Below the pieces are notes generated by a model, which saw nothing but the letters and a program-made list of their open reading frames with translations, ran no database searches and was not told the origin of the DNA. From Solibacillus sp. FSL W7-1436 (GTDB lineage: Bacteria > Bacillota > Bacilli > Bacillales_A > Planococcaceae): 64,000 nt of DNA. How positions within the stretch are numbered: the stretch's first letter is position 1; each line of letters opens with the position of its first letter. Below, one piece after another: positions 35,002 through 45,544 of the stretch. A program made the position numbers and the translations under genes. The stretch is from assembly GCF_038007305.1 (NCBI RefSeq), contig NZ_JBBOWV010000001.1:3028501-3092500 (forward strand), written 5' to 3'.

Positions 35002-36216
35002 ATGGCGAACAAAAAAGTCGTATTGGCATATTCAGGTGGTCTTGATACATCAGTAGCAATTCCATGGTTAAAAGAACAAGGTTGGGACGTAATCGCAGTA
35101 TGTCTTGATGTTGGTGAAGGTAAGGACTTAGAATTTATCCGTAACAAAGCACTTCAAGTAGGTGCTGTTGAATCATATATGATCGATGCAAAAGATGAGT
35201 TTGCTGAAGACTTTGCATTAATCTCATTACAAGGACACACTTGGTATGAGCAAAAGTATCCATTAGTTTCTGCATTATCTCGTCCATTAATTTCTAAAAA
35301 ATTAGTAGAAATCGCAAATGAAACAAATGCCGATGCAGTAGCACACGGCTGTACGGGTAAAGGGAATGACCAAGTACGTTTCGAAGTGTCAATCAAAGCA
35401 TTAAATCCGGATCTTGAAGTTTTAGCACCTGTACGTGAGTGGGGCTGGAGCCGTGACGAAGAAATCGAATACGCAGCGAAACACGGTGTTCCGATTCCTG
35501 CAACACTTGATTCACCATTCTCGATCGACCAAAACCTATGGGGCCGTGCAAACGAAGCGGGTGTAATGGAAGATCCTTGGGTTGCACCACCAGAAGAAGC
35601 ATACGGTTTAACGGTTTCATTGGAAGAAGCACCGAATACACCGGAATACGTTGAAATCGAATTTGTTGAAGGAAAGCCTGTTTCGATTAACGGTATTCAA
35701 ATGAAACTAGCAGACTTAATTCAAGAATTAAATAAAATTGCTGGTGAACACGGCATCGGACGTATCGACCACGTTGAAAACCGTCTAGTTGGTATCAAGT
35801 CTCGTGAAGTATACGAAATTCCGGGTGCGAAAGTATTATTGACAGCGCATAAAGAATTAGAAGATATTACATTAGTAAAAGAATTGGCGCATTTCAAACC
35901 GATCATCGAACAAAAACTATCTGAAATCATCTATAACGGTCTTTGGTTCAACCCGATCCGTACAGCGCTTCAAGCGTTCTTAAAAGAAACGCAAAAGTAT
36001 GTAAACGGAACAGTTCGTGTAAAACTTTACAAAGGCCATGCGATTGTTGAAGGACGTAAATCTCCAAATTCTCTATACTCTGAAGAATTGGCGACATATT
36101 CTAAACATGACCAATTCAACCACGCTTCTGCTGTAGGCTTCATCGAATTATGGGGTATGCCGACAGTTGTTGCATCAGAAGTAGCAAAAAGCGCAAAACA
36201 ACCAGTAAATAAATAA
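35002..36216 (+). CDS. argG: argininosuccinate synthase
   Basis: 404 aa from ATG 35002 ([18 protein letters not shown], the family start) with TTTGGGGGCAATTAAC upstream. N-type ATP pyrophosphatase with the P-loop AYSGGLDTS, then the conserved [13 protein letters not shown] and [17 protein letters not shown] blocks. It joins citrulline and aspartate at the cost of ATP. argH follows, so the last two steps of arginine synthesis are encoded together. Confidence 0.98.
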   Translation: MANKKVVLAYSGGLDTSVAIPWLKEQGWDVIAVCLDVGEGKDLEFIRNKALQVGAVESYMIDAKDEFAEDFALISLQGHTWYEQKYPLVSALSRPLISKKLVEIANETNADAVAHGCTGKGNDQVRFEVSIKALNPDLEVLAPVREWGWSRDEEIEYAAKHGVPIPATLDSPFSIDQNLWGRANEAGVMEDPWVAPPEEAYGLTVSLEEAPNTPEYVEIEFVEGKPVSINGIQMKLADLIQELNKIAGEHGIGRIDHVENRLVGIKSREVYEIPGAKVLLTAHKELEDITLVKELAHFKPIIEQKLSEIIYNGLWFNPIRTALQAFLKETQKYVNGTVRVKLYKGHAIVEGRKSPNSLYSEELATYSKHDQFNHASAVGFIELWGMPTVVASEVAKSAKQPVNK

Positions 36217-36234
36217 TTAGATATACGGTTATTG

Positions 36235-36267
36235 AAGTGAGCGATTCGGAACCCGAGTCGCTTCTTC
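36235..36267 (+). terminator. hairpin between argG and argH
   Basis: AAG.GAGCGA.TCGG / CCGA.TCGCT.CTT stem followed by TTCTATTATTA. May act as an attenuator or RNA processing site. Confidence 0.55.
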
Positions 36268-36303
36268 TATTATTAGGAACATAAGTTGAGGAGTGAAACT
36301 ACT

Positions 36304-37677
36304 ATGGCAAAATTATGGGGCGGTCGTTTCCAGAAATCTGCAGAAAGCTGGGTTGACGAATTCGGGGCATCGATTGGCTTTGATCAGCAGTTAGTGTTGG
36401 AAGATATTGAAGGTTCTGTAGCACATGTCACAATGCTTGGTGCACAAAATATTTTACCAAAAGAAGATGTCGAGAAAATTCTGGACGGTCTTGCACAATT
36501 AAAAGTAAAAGCCGAAGCGGGTGAACTGGAGTTTTCGGTTTCCAATGAAGACATCCATTTAAATCTTGAAAAAATGCTGATTGATCTGATCGGTACTGTT
36601 GGCGGGAAGCTTCATACTGGGCGCTCACGTAATGACCAAGTCGCAACAGATATGCACTTATTCTTAAAGAAACGCGTACCTGAAGTAATCGGCTTAATCG
36701 AGCATTTCCAAAAAACGATTGTCGAGCAGGCAGAGCAGAATGTGGATACGATTGCACCTGGCTACACGCATTTACAGCGTGCACAGCCAATTAGTTTTGC
36801 CCACCATTTAATGGTGTACTTCTGGCAGCTGCAACGTGATAAAGAACGTTTTACAGAATCAATGAAGCGCATTGATATTTTACCTTTAGGAGCCGGGGCG
36901 ATGGCAGGTACAACATTCCCGATCGACCGTTTGAAATCAGCTGAACTGCTTGGTTTTGCGGAAGTGTATGCCAATTCAATGGATGCGGTAAGTGACCGTG
37001 ATTTTATCGTTGAATTTTTATCGAATTCAGCTCTATTGATGACACACTTATCACGTTTTGCGGAAGAAATCATTATTTGGTCAACGGATGAATTTAAATT
37101 TATCGAGCTGGATGATGCATTCTCAACAGGATCATCTATTATGCCACAAAAGAAAAATCCGGATATGGCGGAACTGATTCGTGGGAAAACAGGCCGTGCA
37201 TACGGGAACTTAATGGGGCTGTTAACAGTTTTAAAAGGTACGCCGTTAACGTACAACAAGGATATGCAGGAAGATAAAGAAGGCATGTTCGATACGATGG
37301 AAACGGTATTAGGATCACTGAAAATTTTCGAAGGCATGGTTCGTACGATGACGGTCAACAAAGCGCGTCTACACAGTGCGGTACATTCAGACTTTTCGAA
37401 TGCGACAGAGCTTGCGGATTATTTGGCGACGAAAGGAATGCCGTTCCGTGAAGCGCATGAAGTAACAGGAAAGCTTGTATTTACATGCATCCAGCAAGGA
37501 ATCTACCTGCTGGACCTGCCATTGGAAGAAATGCAGAAAGAATCTGCATTAATTGAAGAAGATATTTATGCAGTACTTGCACCGGAAGCTGCTGTAAGCC
37601 GACGTAATTCATTAGGCGGCACAGGTTTTGAGCAGGTGGCACTTCAAATTCAAAATGCGAAACAGCTGTTAGTATAG
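36304..37677 (+). CDS. argH: argininosuccinate lyase
   Basis: 457 aa from ATG 36304 (MAKLWGGRF, behind TTGAGGAGTGAA). Fumarase/aspartase superfamily with the signature [16 protein letters not shown] (about residue 279), [13 protein letters not shown] and the HLQRAQP segment. It splits argininosuccinate into arginine and fumarate. The gene is intact; the group II intron begins about 40 bp behind it. Confidence 0.98.
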   Translation: MAKLWGGRFQKSAESWVDEFGASIGFDQQLVLEDIEGSVAHVTMLGAQNILPKEDVEKILDGLAQLKVKAEAGELEFSVSNEDIHLNLEKMLIDLIGTVGGKLHTGRSRNDQVATDMHLFLKKRVPEVIGLIEHFQKTIVEQAEQNVDTIAPGYTHLQRAQPISFAHHLMVYFWQLQRDKERFTESMKRIDILPLGAGAMAGTTFPIDRLKSAELLGFAEVYANSMDAVSDRDFIVEFLSNSALLMTHLSRFAEEIIIWSTDEFKFIELDDAFSTGSSIMPQKKNPDMAELIRGKTGRAYGNLMGLLTVLKGTPLTYNKDMQEDKEGMFDTMETVLGSLKIFEGMVRTMTVNKARLHSAVHSDFSNATELADYLATKGMPFREAHEVTGKLVFTCIQQGIYLLDLPLEEMQKESALIEEDIYAVLAPEAAVSRRNSLGGTGFEQVALQIQNAKQLLV

Positions 37678-37683
37678 CGATGG

Positions 37684-37716
37684 ATGTCCTGTAAAAATTT
37701 TTACAGGGCATTTTTT
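37684..37716 (+). terminator. argH terminator and intron target
   Basis: ATGTCCTGTAAAAA / TTACAGGGCAT stem plus T6. The intron starts one base after the T run, as expected for group IIC introns, which home to terminators. Confidence 0.9.
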
Positions 37717-37717
37717 A

Positions 37718-39574
37718 GTGTGCCGGGCATGTCTGCCAACTAGGTGATGAAAGTTCACTGTGGACGTTGGGATATGCGAACCATTAGCCGAAGACAAGGG
37801 TGTCCGTGGCGACGCGGAATCTGAAGGAAGTCCTAGGCAAAATCTTGGTCTGAGGAATACGAATCGTATGAGGTTGATTCATCTGGATAAGGTTGCTAAA
37901 CAAACTGAAGTCCCAAATATCCTCGGAAGATGAGTCAATAAATGCGGCAGATAGATGAGAGGAAAGTGGGCAGGCTTACCCCGGGAGATCTGATGAATAA
38001 CCCCAGAGGAACCTGTGCAGTGATGTACAGCTGAATCATCAGAAGTCAGCAGAAGCCATAGTACCAGCAATGGGAAGGGCTGAACGAAAGGAGTGAACGT
38101 GAAGGAGAATATTACATGGAGATGAAGATACAGAACCGAAAGGGCTACCCTAAAAGTAAGGTACGGAATACCTCATGTTTAGGTTTAGCGTGGAATCTAT
38201 CATGTGCATTTCTCTATACACGCGAACATATGGAAGGATTAATCAACGTAATAATAAGCAGAGATAATTTGAACGAAGCTTTTGAGAAAGTGCGTAAAAA
38301 TAAAGGTGCAGCCGGTGTCGATGCGAAAGATATAGAGGCAACCCGCCAATACTTAAAAGAGAATAATACTCAGATTATCGAAATGATTAAAACAGGTAAA
38401 TATAAACCGCAACCGGTTAAAAGAGTTGAAATTCCCAAACCAGATGGAGGGAAACGACTATTAGGAATTCCCACGGTTACAGACCGTGTTATTCAACAAG
38501 CGGTTGTACAAGTGTTAACCCCAATACTAGACCCAATGTTTAGTAACTATAGTTATGGGTTTCGCCCGAATAAAAGTGCTCATCAAGCAATTGAACAAGC
38601 AAGAAGTTATATTGAGGAAGGTCATAAGTTTGTCGTAGACATCGACTTAGAGAAATTCTTTGATAGAGTTCAGCATGACAAGCTGATGTCACTCATGGCG
38701 AAATATATTTTATGTAAACCGACATTAAAGCTAATAAGAAGTTTCTTAAACGCTGGTACCATGATAGACGGAACTTTTATTCACTCAAAAGAAGGTACGC
38801 CACAAGGTGGACCGTTAAGTCCATTACTGAGTAATGTAATCCTTCATGAACTTGATAAAGAACTAGAGAAACGCAATCATAAATTCGTTCGTTACGCAGA
38901 TGACTGCAACATTTATGTCAAAAGTGAAAGAGCAGGAGAACGAGTTAAAGAAGGCGTCACGACATTTATCGAAAAGAAACTTAAATTAAAAGTGAATGAA
39001 GAGAAATCAGCAGTGGGAAAGCCGATAGCACGTGTATTTTTAGGTGTGAGCTTCTATAACGCCAGAGGTGTAATCAGAGTATACGTGCCAAAGAAATCAA
39101 AGAAGCGTTTCGAAGAAAAGCTAAAATATATTACAAATCGTAATTACTCAATTGATATGGAATCGCGCATTCAGAAAATCAATTATCTCATTCAAGGATG
39201 GGGCAACTATTTTAAAATTGCCGACATAAAATCCTACGCAAAGGAAATAGATAGCCATATTCGAAGAAGATTAAGGGCATGTCGATGGAAAGAATGGAAA
39301 AGAACCATAACAAAATATAGAAACCTCAAAAGACTAGGTATCAACCATAACGATGCCTATAGAATGGCCAATACTCGTAAAGGGTACTGGCGCTCCTCAA
39401 ATAATCCAATCATCGACCGAGCATTAAACAATAAATATTGGTTAAAACTCAAGTTGAAAAACCTCGCTACAATCATTAATCCTACATAAAACTTTTGAAC
39501 CGCCGTATACGGAACCGTACGTACGGTGGTGTGAGAGGTCGGTTAGCCAATTAATGGCTAACCTCCTACTCGAT
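37718..39574 (+). mobile_element. group IIC intron with reverse transcriptase gene
   Basis: About 1.86 kb. The 5' end is GTGTGCC, right after a terminator. The 3' end holds a domain V hairpin (39502 onward) with ACCGCCGTA pairing TACGGTGGT, and a domain VI hairpin GGTTAGCCA / TGGCTAACC before CTACTCGAT. The domain V triad reads CGC rather than AGC, a mark of the IIC class. Region 37720-38115 carries the ribozyme domain I-III sequence. Exact ends are estimates by +/- a few bases. Confidence 0.88.
38116..39489 (+). CDS. ltrA: group II intron reverse transcriptase/maturase
   Basis: 457 aa, ATG behind GAAGGAGAATATTAC; an inner ATG at 38230 (MEGLINVIISRDN) is the more usual family start. Reverse transcriptase blocks: DIDLEKFFDRVQHD, GTPQGGPLSPLLSN and the catalytic YADD in FVRYADDCNIYV. 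The C-terminal maturase domain ends in RRLRACRWKEWK and NTRKGYWRSS. No HNH endonuclease domain, as usual for class C. Intact, so the intron may still be mobile. Confidence 0.96.
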   Translation: MEMKIQNRKGYPKSKVRNTSCLGLAWNLSCAFLYTREHMEGLINVIISRDNLNEAFEKVRKNKGAAGVDAKDIEATRQYLKENNTQIIEMIKTGKYKPQPVKRVEIPKPDGGKRLLGIPTVTDRVIQQAVVQVLTPILDPMFSNYSYGFRPNKSAHQAIEQARSYIEEGHKFVVDIDLEKFFDRVQHDKLMSLMAKYILCKPTLKLIRSFLNAGTMIDGTFIHSKEGTPQGGPLSPLLSNVILHELDKELEKRNHKFVRYADDCNIYVKSERAGERVKEGVTTFIEKKLKLKVNEEKSAVGKPIARVFLGVSFYNARGVIRVYVPKKSKKRFEEKLKYITNRNYSIDMESRIQKINYLIQGWGNYFKIADIKSYAKEIDSHIRRRLRACRWKEWKRTITKYRNLKRLGINHNDAYRMANTRKGYWRSSNNPIIDRALNNKYWLKLKLKNLATIINPT

Positions 39575-39658
39575 TGCCTTTTAATGGTATTTTTTCTTAT
39601 GTAAATTAAAACTTAGCAGTATAATAATAGGTAACTTCTAAAAGAAAGGAGTCTTTTT

Positions 39659-41272
39659 ATGACAAATACAAAGACTTCGCAAACATGGGTGCTTACGTTA
39701 TTTGCACTTGGCGTATTTATGGCTGCACTCGATAACGGAATCATCAGTGCCGCACTGACAACGATCAACAGCTCGTTTAATGTCGAAGCAAACTGGGGAG
39801 CCTGGGGTGTTACACTGTACACACTCGGGTTGGCAATCAGTGTTCCGATCGTAGGGAAACTTTCAGACCGTTATGGACGCAAGAAACTGTTTATTGTGGA
39901 AATTGCGTTATTTGGTCTTGGTTCACTGCTCGTTGCACTTAGCCCGAACTTTACGTTTTATCTGATTTCCCGCTTTATCCAGGCGATGGGCGGAGGTGGT
40001 ATTTTTATTATCGGTACTTCGTATGTCGTCAGTACACTGCCTGCGGAAAAGCAAGGGAAAGCATTAGGGTTGCTTGGCGGAATGAATGGGGTTGCCGCTG
40101 TTTTAGGTCCGAATATCGGAAGTGTCATTTTGGATCTGACAGGCAGCTGGCATTGGCTTTTTTTAATTAATGTGCCGATCGCGATTTTCCTTGTGATCAT
40201 GGGTTATCTCAAACTGGAGGAAACGAAAGATGCAGCACCCGGCAAGCTTGATATGACGGGTACGGTCCTGCTTTCTGTCGCGATTTTAGGGATTATGTAC
40301 GGGCTGACAAATATTGAAGGGATTAACTTTTTCAGCTCTCTTATCGAACCGACAGTATATCCGTATTTACTAGCTGGCATTATCGTACTTGTTATCCTTT
40401 ATTTCTATGAAACTCGTCTTGAGCGCCGTGGTGGGGACCCGATTCTACCGGTGGCATTAATGCGTCAGCCGACTTATTTACTGACATTGCTGTTAGGTCT
40501 TCTATCTGGTGCGATGCTTGCTGCAATGATTTTCATTCCGGCCTTTTCGGAGCAAGTATTGGGCATTAAATCCGAGCATGCCGGGTATTGGATGACACCG
40601 CTTGCACTGGCTGCAGGTATTGGGGCAGCGGTTGGCGGTATTTTAGTCGATAAAAGAGGCCCGGTTTTAGCGGTCCTGTTTTCAGGTCTCGTTGCGGCTA
40701 TCGGCTTTTTCCTGTTCCCGACTTGGATTGATGCCAAATGGCAGTTTGTCATTGCATCCGTAATTGGCGGTGTCGGCATGGGGGTACTACTAGGTGCACC
40801 ACTGAACATTTTGGCGACTGAAAAACTCGAAGCAAATAAAGGGACGGCTTTAGCGTCATTATCGTTAATCAGAACAATCGGGATGACGATCGCGCCAACG
40901 ATTTATGCAGGATTTATCGCGCGCGGCTTCAGTGAAATTCCATCGCTATTTAAAAACGATTTCCAAGGAATTTTGCAGCAAAATGTACAACAGGCAAATT
41001 TATCTGAACAGGCAACTGCGGAGCTTGCTCAAGTGGGCAGTCAATTCGCGGCGGGCGGTCAGTTTTCCGAGGAACAAATGATGACTGTCGTTCAAAATAT
41101 TCAGGATCCGACGCTTAAAGAAGTCATTTTGAATTCTGTCAATGAAGTAACGGTCATGGCAGCACAAAACGGCTATGGCGGCCTATTTTACTCGGCGGTT
41201 GTCATTGCCATCTGTATTTTTGCAGTTGGATTGATTTTGAAACCGATTCGAAAAAAATCATTGGAAATTTAA
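39659..41272 (+). CDS. MFS drug-efflux transporter, DHA2 family (14 helices)
   Basis: 537 aa, AAAGAAAGGAGTCTTTTT upstream. About 14 membrane segments. The A-loop motif GKLSDRYGRKKLF (about residues 62-75) and the antiporter motif C type GLLGGMNGVAAVLGPNIGSVI near residue 145 are typical of proton/drug antiporters. A long outer loop lies near the C terminus (residues ~440-510). Substrate cannot be told. It has its own promoter region after the intron and its own terminator. Confidence 0.9.
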   Translation: MTNTKTSQTWVLTLFALGVFMAALDNGIISAALTTINSSFNVEANWGAWGVTLYTLGLAISVPIVGKLSDRYGRKKLFIVEIALFGLGSLLVALSPNFTFYLISRFIQAMGGGGIFIIGTSYVVSTLPAEKQGKALGLLGGMNGVAAVLGPNIGSVILDLTGSWHWLFLINVPIAIFLVIMGYLKLEETKDAAPGKLDMTGTVLLSVAILGIMYGLTNIEGINFFSSLIEPTVYPYLLAGIIVLVILYFYETRLERRGGDPILPVALMRQPTYLLTLLLGLLSGAMLAAMIFIPAFSEQVLGIKSEHAGYWMTPLALAAGIGAAVGGILVDKRGPVLAVLFSGLVAAIGFFLFPTWIDAKWQFVIASVIGGVGMGVLLGAPLNILATEKLEANKGTALASLSLIRTIGMTIAPTIYAGFIARGFSEIPSLFKNDFQGILQQNVQQANLSEQATAELAQVGSQFAAGGQFSEEQMMTVVQNIQDPTLKEVILNSVNEVTVMAAQNGYGGLFYSAVVIAICIFAVGLILKPIRKKSLEI

Positions 41273-41372
41273 AAAAGTGTTTTAGGTTGAACAAATTAGG
41301 GTAATTTATCTTTAGACTCATGCAAAGCTTGTGTGGGTGTGAAGTCTCTCCCCCAATAGTAGACTTACAAAA

Positions 41373-41405
41373 AGTGTCCTTTTGCGCATAAAAGGGCATT
41401 TTTTG
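41373..41405 (+). terminator. terminator of the MFS gene
   Basis: TGTCCTTTT / AAAAGGGCA stem and T6. Confidence 0.8.
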
Positions 41406-41549
41406 TTGTCAAAAAGCGATGCATTTGTATGGGATAGCCTTAAATTAGAATATTCGCAATGTTTTGCGTTATAATTAGCAGGAGCAGCATGAAACTTTTC
41501 ATCAAAATTTACGTAAATACTAGTAATACATAGAATGGGGGAATCGAAC

Positions 41550-42701
41550 ATGGCTGAAAATCCATTATTTGAAGATTTAAATAAACGTACCGAGCAAGAG
41601 CCGGCACAAACGACTGATATTGTCGAACAACCACAAAAACAACTTGTTTCGGAACAGGAGCTGTCTCAAATCCGTCAGCGTCAGGAGCAGTTAAAACAAC
41701 AGCCGCAAGTTCAGCAGCTTGCAGAAAAAATCGATGTGAAAAACCAAATCGCGGTTCTCGAATTCGGTAAAGAAACAGCCCAGGGCATTTCAACGTTTTC
41801 AGACCGTATGCTCGCAACGATTAAACAGAGCAATTTGGAAAAATCAACTACATTACTGAACAATTTAAATAAAATTATGGACCGCTTTGATCCCCAGGAT
41901 TTCCAGGAGGAGCAGAAAAAAGGTTTCCTGAAAAAACTGTTTTCAAAAAGCAAAGAGCAATTGGAGCGCATTTTATCCAAATATGACACGATGAACAAAG
42001 AAGTCGATGTCGTTTATAACGAAATTCAGAAGTATGAAGTGGAAATGAAACGTAATACCGTACAGCTGGAACAAATGTATGATGAGAATTTAAATTACTT
42101 CCATACATTGAGCGAGCATATTGCGGCAATCGATATTAAAGTAAATGATTTACGTCAGCAACTGCCTGCATTGTCGGCAAAAGCGGATTCCGGTGACCAT
42201 GAAGCGATAATGGAACTTGAAACGATTACACGCGGAATCGAACTGCTGGAGCAACGTGGCTACGATCTTGAAATGGCGCAGCAAGTTTCTTTCCAGTCAG
42301 CACCGCAAATTCGTTTAATGCAGCAGGGGAACAACCATCTAATCGGAAAAATCAACTCGGCATTTGTAACGACAATTCCGATTTTCAAACAAGGTCTGAT
42401 CCACGCCGTTACAATGCAGCGACAAAAGCTTGTTTCGGATTCGATGGCTGAACTGGACCGCCGTACAAATGAAATGCTTGTACGAAACGCGGAAAATGTC
42501 CGTCAAAATTCGGTCAACATTGCACGCCAGGCGGGAAGCCCGAGCATCAAAGTCGAAACGATTGAAACAACTTGGAAAACGATCATTTCCGGTATTGAAG
42601 AAACAAAACAAATTCAGGCAGAAACAGTGCGTAATCGTGAAGAAGGACGCAAACGTATTGAACAATTACAGCTTGAATATGAAAAATTAAAGAGCATGTA
42701 A
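41550..42701 (+). CDS. TelA-family (toxic anion resistance) protein
   Basis: 383 aa from ATG 41550 with ATGGGGGAATCG upstream. Entirely helical and soluble, with long coiled coils. The TelA core is seen in VLEFGKETAQGISTFSDRML and the C-terminal NEMLVRNAENVRQNSVNIARQ. Members (KlaA/TelA, YceH) are linked to tellurite and cell-envelope stress. The YceC-YceG partners often found next door are absent here. Confidence 0.9.
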   Translation: MAENPLFEDLNKRTEQEPAQTTDIVEQPQKQLVSEQELSQIRQRQEQLKQQPQVQQLAEKIDVKNQIAVLEFGKETAQGISTFSDRMLATIKQSNLEKSTTLLNNLNKIMDRFDPQDFQEEQKKGFLKKLFSKSKEQLERILSKYDTMNKEVDVVYNEIQKYEVEMKRNTVQLEQMYDENLNYFHTLSEHIAAIDIKVNDLRQQLPALSAKADSGDHEAIMELETITRGIELLEQRGYDLEMAQQVSFQSAPQIRLMQQGNNHLIGKINSAFVTTIPIFKQGLIHAVTMQRQKLVSDSMAELDRRTNEMLVRNAENVRQNSVNIARQAGSPSIKVETIETTWKTIISGIEETKQIQAETVRNREEGRKRIEQLQLEYEKLKSM

Positions 42702-42719
42702 TCAAATAAATTATTGTTA

Positions 42720-42753
42720 AAAGGCATCGAGCAACCTCTGTTCGATGCCTTTT
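42720..42753 (+). terminator. terminator of the TelA-family gene
   Basis: AAGGCATCGA / TTCGATGCCTTTT stem-loop. The 290 bases that follow hold no supported gene. Confidence 0.88.
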
Positions 42754-43048
42754 GTCATTTTCGGAAACGCGCTATATTTTTCTATATTTTTTTTGAAAAT
42801 GCCAATCTTTTATTATATTCAATATTAGGAGGGGTGGGGGCTGCCATCTATCGGGGCATACACCTAATATTCGATAAATATATATTCGAAAATAAGGATG
42901 AACATACAATTTAAAAGCTTGTTATATTGGGCATGGAAGTCGTCTAAAATTTCCTCTTGGTGATTAATTAGGGGTGAAATTGGTGAAATTGGGTAAATAA
43001 CAACAAAAGAAAATTTACACAAGTATTGCCATGAGGGAAAGGAAGACA

Positions 43049-43348
43049 ATGATGGAAAAGAACTTAATGAAGATCGACGAATTTCTTAAAATGCCGAAAA
43101 GTGTTATACGCAGAGCAAATGAACGGGACGTATTGAGTATAAAGAATGAACTGCTTATATTAATGAATGAAAAAAGTGATATGTATGATAAGGCGCATAT
43201 CCGAAAATTAATTAATGAAATCCAATTTTTAAATGTGTTTGTTGTAAAAGATGATTTTGATAAAACGGTATTTTCCTACGAACCCCCAAAGTACGCATCA
43301 CCCCGTGTAACGATTAAAGAAAGTGGCTGGATCGAGCTAATCAAATAA
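43049..43348 (+). CDS. hypothetical protein
   Basis: 99 aa from ATG 43049 (GGAAAGGAAGACA upstream). Charged, helical N-terminal two thirds (IDEFLKMPKSVIRRANERDVLSI) and a short beta tail. No recognised family. Lone gene. Confidence 0.6.
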   Translation: MMEKNLMKIDEFLKMPKSVIRRANERDVLSIKNELLILMNEKSDMYDKAHIRKLINEIQFLNVFVVKDDFDKTVFSYEPPKYASPRVTIKESGWIELIK

Positions 43349-43420
43349 TAAGTACTATATTCCCGACAATGGAATCATGATAAAATTTTATTATGAATAG
43401 AACGTTGGAAGAAGGTAGTA

Positions 43421-44335
43421 GTGGTGGAACGAGTCAAAGGCATAGCGATGATTATAGTTGGTTCGATGTTTTGGGGGGCTACAGGTCCGATGATGGAGTG
43501 GCTCCTGCAAGAAACGGCCATGACCGCTCAGTTTATGCTTGCAGTAAGGTTAACGATTGCAGGTATTTTAATACTTAGCATTGTAGCTATGCAGAAAAAA
43601 TCGGTATTCTCTATTTGGAAAAACCGGAACAATTCCGTACAATTACTTGTTTTCAGCGTGATTGGAATGGTAGGGTTACAATTTACGTTCGTAAAGTCGA
43701 TAGAAGTAAGCAATGCGATCATTGCAACACTACTGCAGTTTTTAGCGCCCATCTTTATCATTATTTATACATCGATTATTGGGAAAGTTCTTCCACCAAG
43801 CAGTCAACTGATCGGTATTTTCGGTACGCTTGTCGGGCTGTTTCTATTGCTGACAAATGGCTCGGTTTCAGGGTTACTTGTGAGCAATGAAGCGCTTGTA
43901 TGGGGGCTGCTGTTAGGATTTACGTATGCATTTTATACATTGTATCCTGCTCGGTTAATGGCTGAAGTAGGGGTAATCATAATTATCGGCTGGGGTATGA
44001 TCATAGGCGGGCTTATATTCTCGGTAACGGGGCAGCTTTGGAAACCGGAGCAATGGCTGTTGCTGCTGGATCCGGTAAATGTAGTCATCATTATTGCTAC
44101 GGGCATTTTGGGATCCTTGGCCTATATTTTATTTTTAACAAGCCTGAAATACATATCACCAGTGGAAACGAGTATTTTATCAAGTATCGAACCGTTGACG
44201 GCAATGGCGATTTCCGTTGTCTGGCTCGGTGCGACATTGTATAACTGGCAGTATGTCGGTATTTTATTAATGCTAGTATTTGTCGCCTATTTATCAATTG
44301 CCGGGAGCAAAAAGTCTCCCAATTCGAATGTCTAA
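43421..44335 (+). CDS. EamA/DMT-family transporter
   Basis: 304 aa, GTG start with GAAGGTAGTA upstream. Ten membrane helices in two EamA repeats, the first starting KGIAMIIVGSMFWGATGPM, the second near LVWGLLLGFTYAFYTLYPA, with ETSILSSIEPLTAMAIS in the last part. Probably exports a small metabolite. Ends in a terminator that overlaps its stop codon. Confidence 0.88.
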   Translation: MVERVKGIAMIIVGSMFWGATGPMMEWLLQETAMTAQFMLAVRLTIAGILILSIVAMQKKSVFSIWKNRNNSVQLLVFSVIGMVGLQFTFVKSIEVSNAIIATLLQFLAPIFIIIYTSIIGKVLPPSSQLIGIFGTLVGLFLLLTNGSVSGLLVSNEALVWGLLLGFTYAFYTLYPARLMAEVGVIIIIGWGMIIGGLIFSVTGQLWKPEQWLLLLDPVNVVIIIATGILGSLAYILFLTSLKYISPVETSILSSIEPLTAMAISVVWLGATLYNWQYVGILLMLVFVAYLSIAGSKKSPNSNV

Positions 44336-44357
44336 GTGAATGTCACTTAGGCATTTT
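44327..44357 (+). terminator. terminator of the EamA gene
   Basis: TCTAAGTGA / TCACTTAG stem with a 3-base loop and T5. Confidence 0.8.
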
Positions 44358-44386
44358 TGGGTATAGAAAACGAAGGAGGCGTTGTT

Positions 44387-45544
44387 ATGGAAGCATTCGA
44401 TTTTTTTACATTGCATGAAAAGGATATAAAAGACGATATTAAACGCTTAGTATTAGCCGATTCACCTTCGCAAAACAAAGAGCTGCTTGATCTGTGCAAA
44501 GATGTACTCCAGTCGATGTTTTATGACTATTTTCATGTAAAGGCAACGGAATATGCGATGGAGCATAACGGCAATCATCTCCGCTTTGAACTGGGCGAAG
44601 GAACCGAACAGATTTTAATGATCGGCCATTATGATACCGTTTGGGATAAAGGGGCTTTGCCGTACCGGGAAGAAGAAGATAAAATCTTTGGACCCGGTAT
44701 TTTGGATATGAAATCAGGTCTCGTCAGTGCGATTTGGTTTTTTAAATATGTTCAAAAAATGAATCTGCCGTTGAAGCGCCGGGTTGTGTTTTTTCTGAAC
44801 AGTGATGAAGAAATCGGAAGCCCTACGTCCAGAGCGCTAATTGAAGCAGAAGCGAAAAAATCAGTGGCCGCATTTATACTGGAGCCGGCCGTTACCGTTT
44901 CGGGCGAACTGAAAATAGCGCGAAAAGGGACATCCAGGTATTTGCTGAACATTCGAGGACTAGCATCGCATGCTGGCAATAATCCGCGGGATGGTGTCAG
45001 TGCAATTACGGAAGCAGCAAGGCAAATCCTGAATATTGATGCACTGAACGATTACGAAAAAGGGACAACGCTGAATGTCGGTATGATCCAGGGCGGCGGT
45101 AAACTGAATGTCGTACCTGATGAAGCGCACGTAGGAGTCGATGTCCGATCGGTTACTCGCACAGAGCAGGAACGTATCGACGATTATTTCGAAGAGCTAA
45201 AGCCATATGATCAGCGTACGAAAATCGAAATCGATGGCGGAATTAACCGACCTCCGATGGAACGTGATGAAGAAAGCGAAGAACTGTTCGAAATTGCGCA
45301 GGAAGAAGCGGAGGAACTCGGTTTTGATGTGGATGAAGCAGCAGTCGGCGGTGCGAGTGACGGTAATTTCACATCGTTATACACGCCGACATTGGATGGT
45401 CTTGGACTTGTAGGGGACGGCATTCACGCTGAACATGAGCATATTATAAAAGAGCATATCATTGAACGTTTCGCACTTTTGACGAATACATTGCTGGAAG
45501 TTGTGAACGAGATTGAGATGGAGGGGAATCGGGATGACGGCTGA
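44387..45544 (+). CDS. M20-family peptidase (carboxypeptidase G2 type)
   Basis: 385 aa from ATG 44387 with GAAGGAGGCGTTGTT upstream. Metal-site motifs: HYDTVWDKG (about residue 82), GPGILDMKSG, catalytic Glu pair in NSDEEIGS, the dimer-domain SHAGNNP, and GGASDGN. It likely removes C-terminal glutamate from folate-like or peptide substrates in the cytoplasm. The sirtuin start lies 11 bp before its stop, so the two are translated together. Confidence 0.88.
   Translation: MEAFDFFTLHEKDIKDDIKRLVLADSPSQNKELLDLCKDVLQSMFYDYFHVKATEYAMEHNGNHLRFELGEGTEQILMIGHYDTVWDKGALPYREEEDKIFGPGILDMKSGLVSAIWFFKYVQKMNLPLKRRVVFFLNSDEEIGSPTSRALIEAEAKKSVAAFILEPAVTVSGELKIARKGTSRYLLNIRGLASHAGNNPRDGVSAITEAARQILNIDALNDYEKGTTLNVGMIQGGGKLNVVPDEAHVGVDVRSVTRTEQERIDDYFEELKPYDQRTKIEIDGGINRPPMERDEESEELFEIAQEEAEELGFDVDEAAVGGASDGNFTSLYTPTLDGLGLVGDGIHAEHEHIIKEHIIERFALLTNTLLEVVNEIEMEGNRDDG

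Noticed and set aside
36762-37361. 199-aa minus-strand frame within argH
   Set aside because: Shadow of a highly conserved gene.
37718-39574. Insertion sequence next to argH
   Set aside because: The gene is a reverse transcriptase/maturase and the flanks are ribozyme domains; there are no terminal inverted repeats.
42714-42914. 66-aa plus-strand frame after the TelA-family gene
   Set aside because: It begins inside the terminator hairpin and has no ribosome site.
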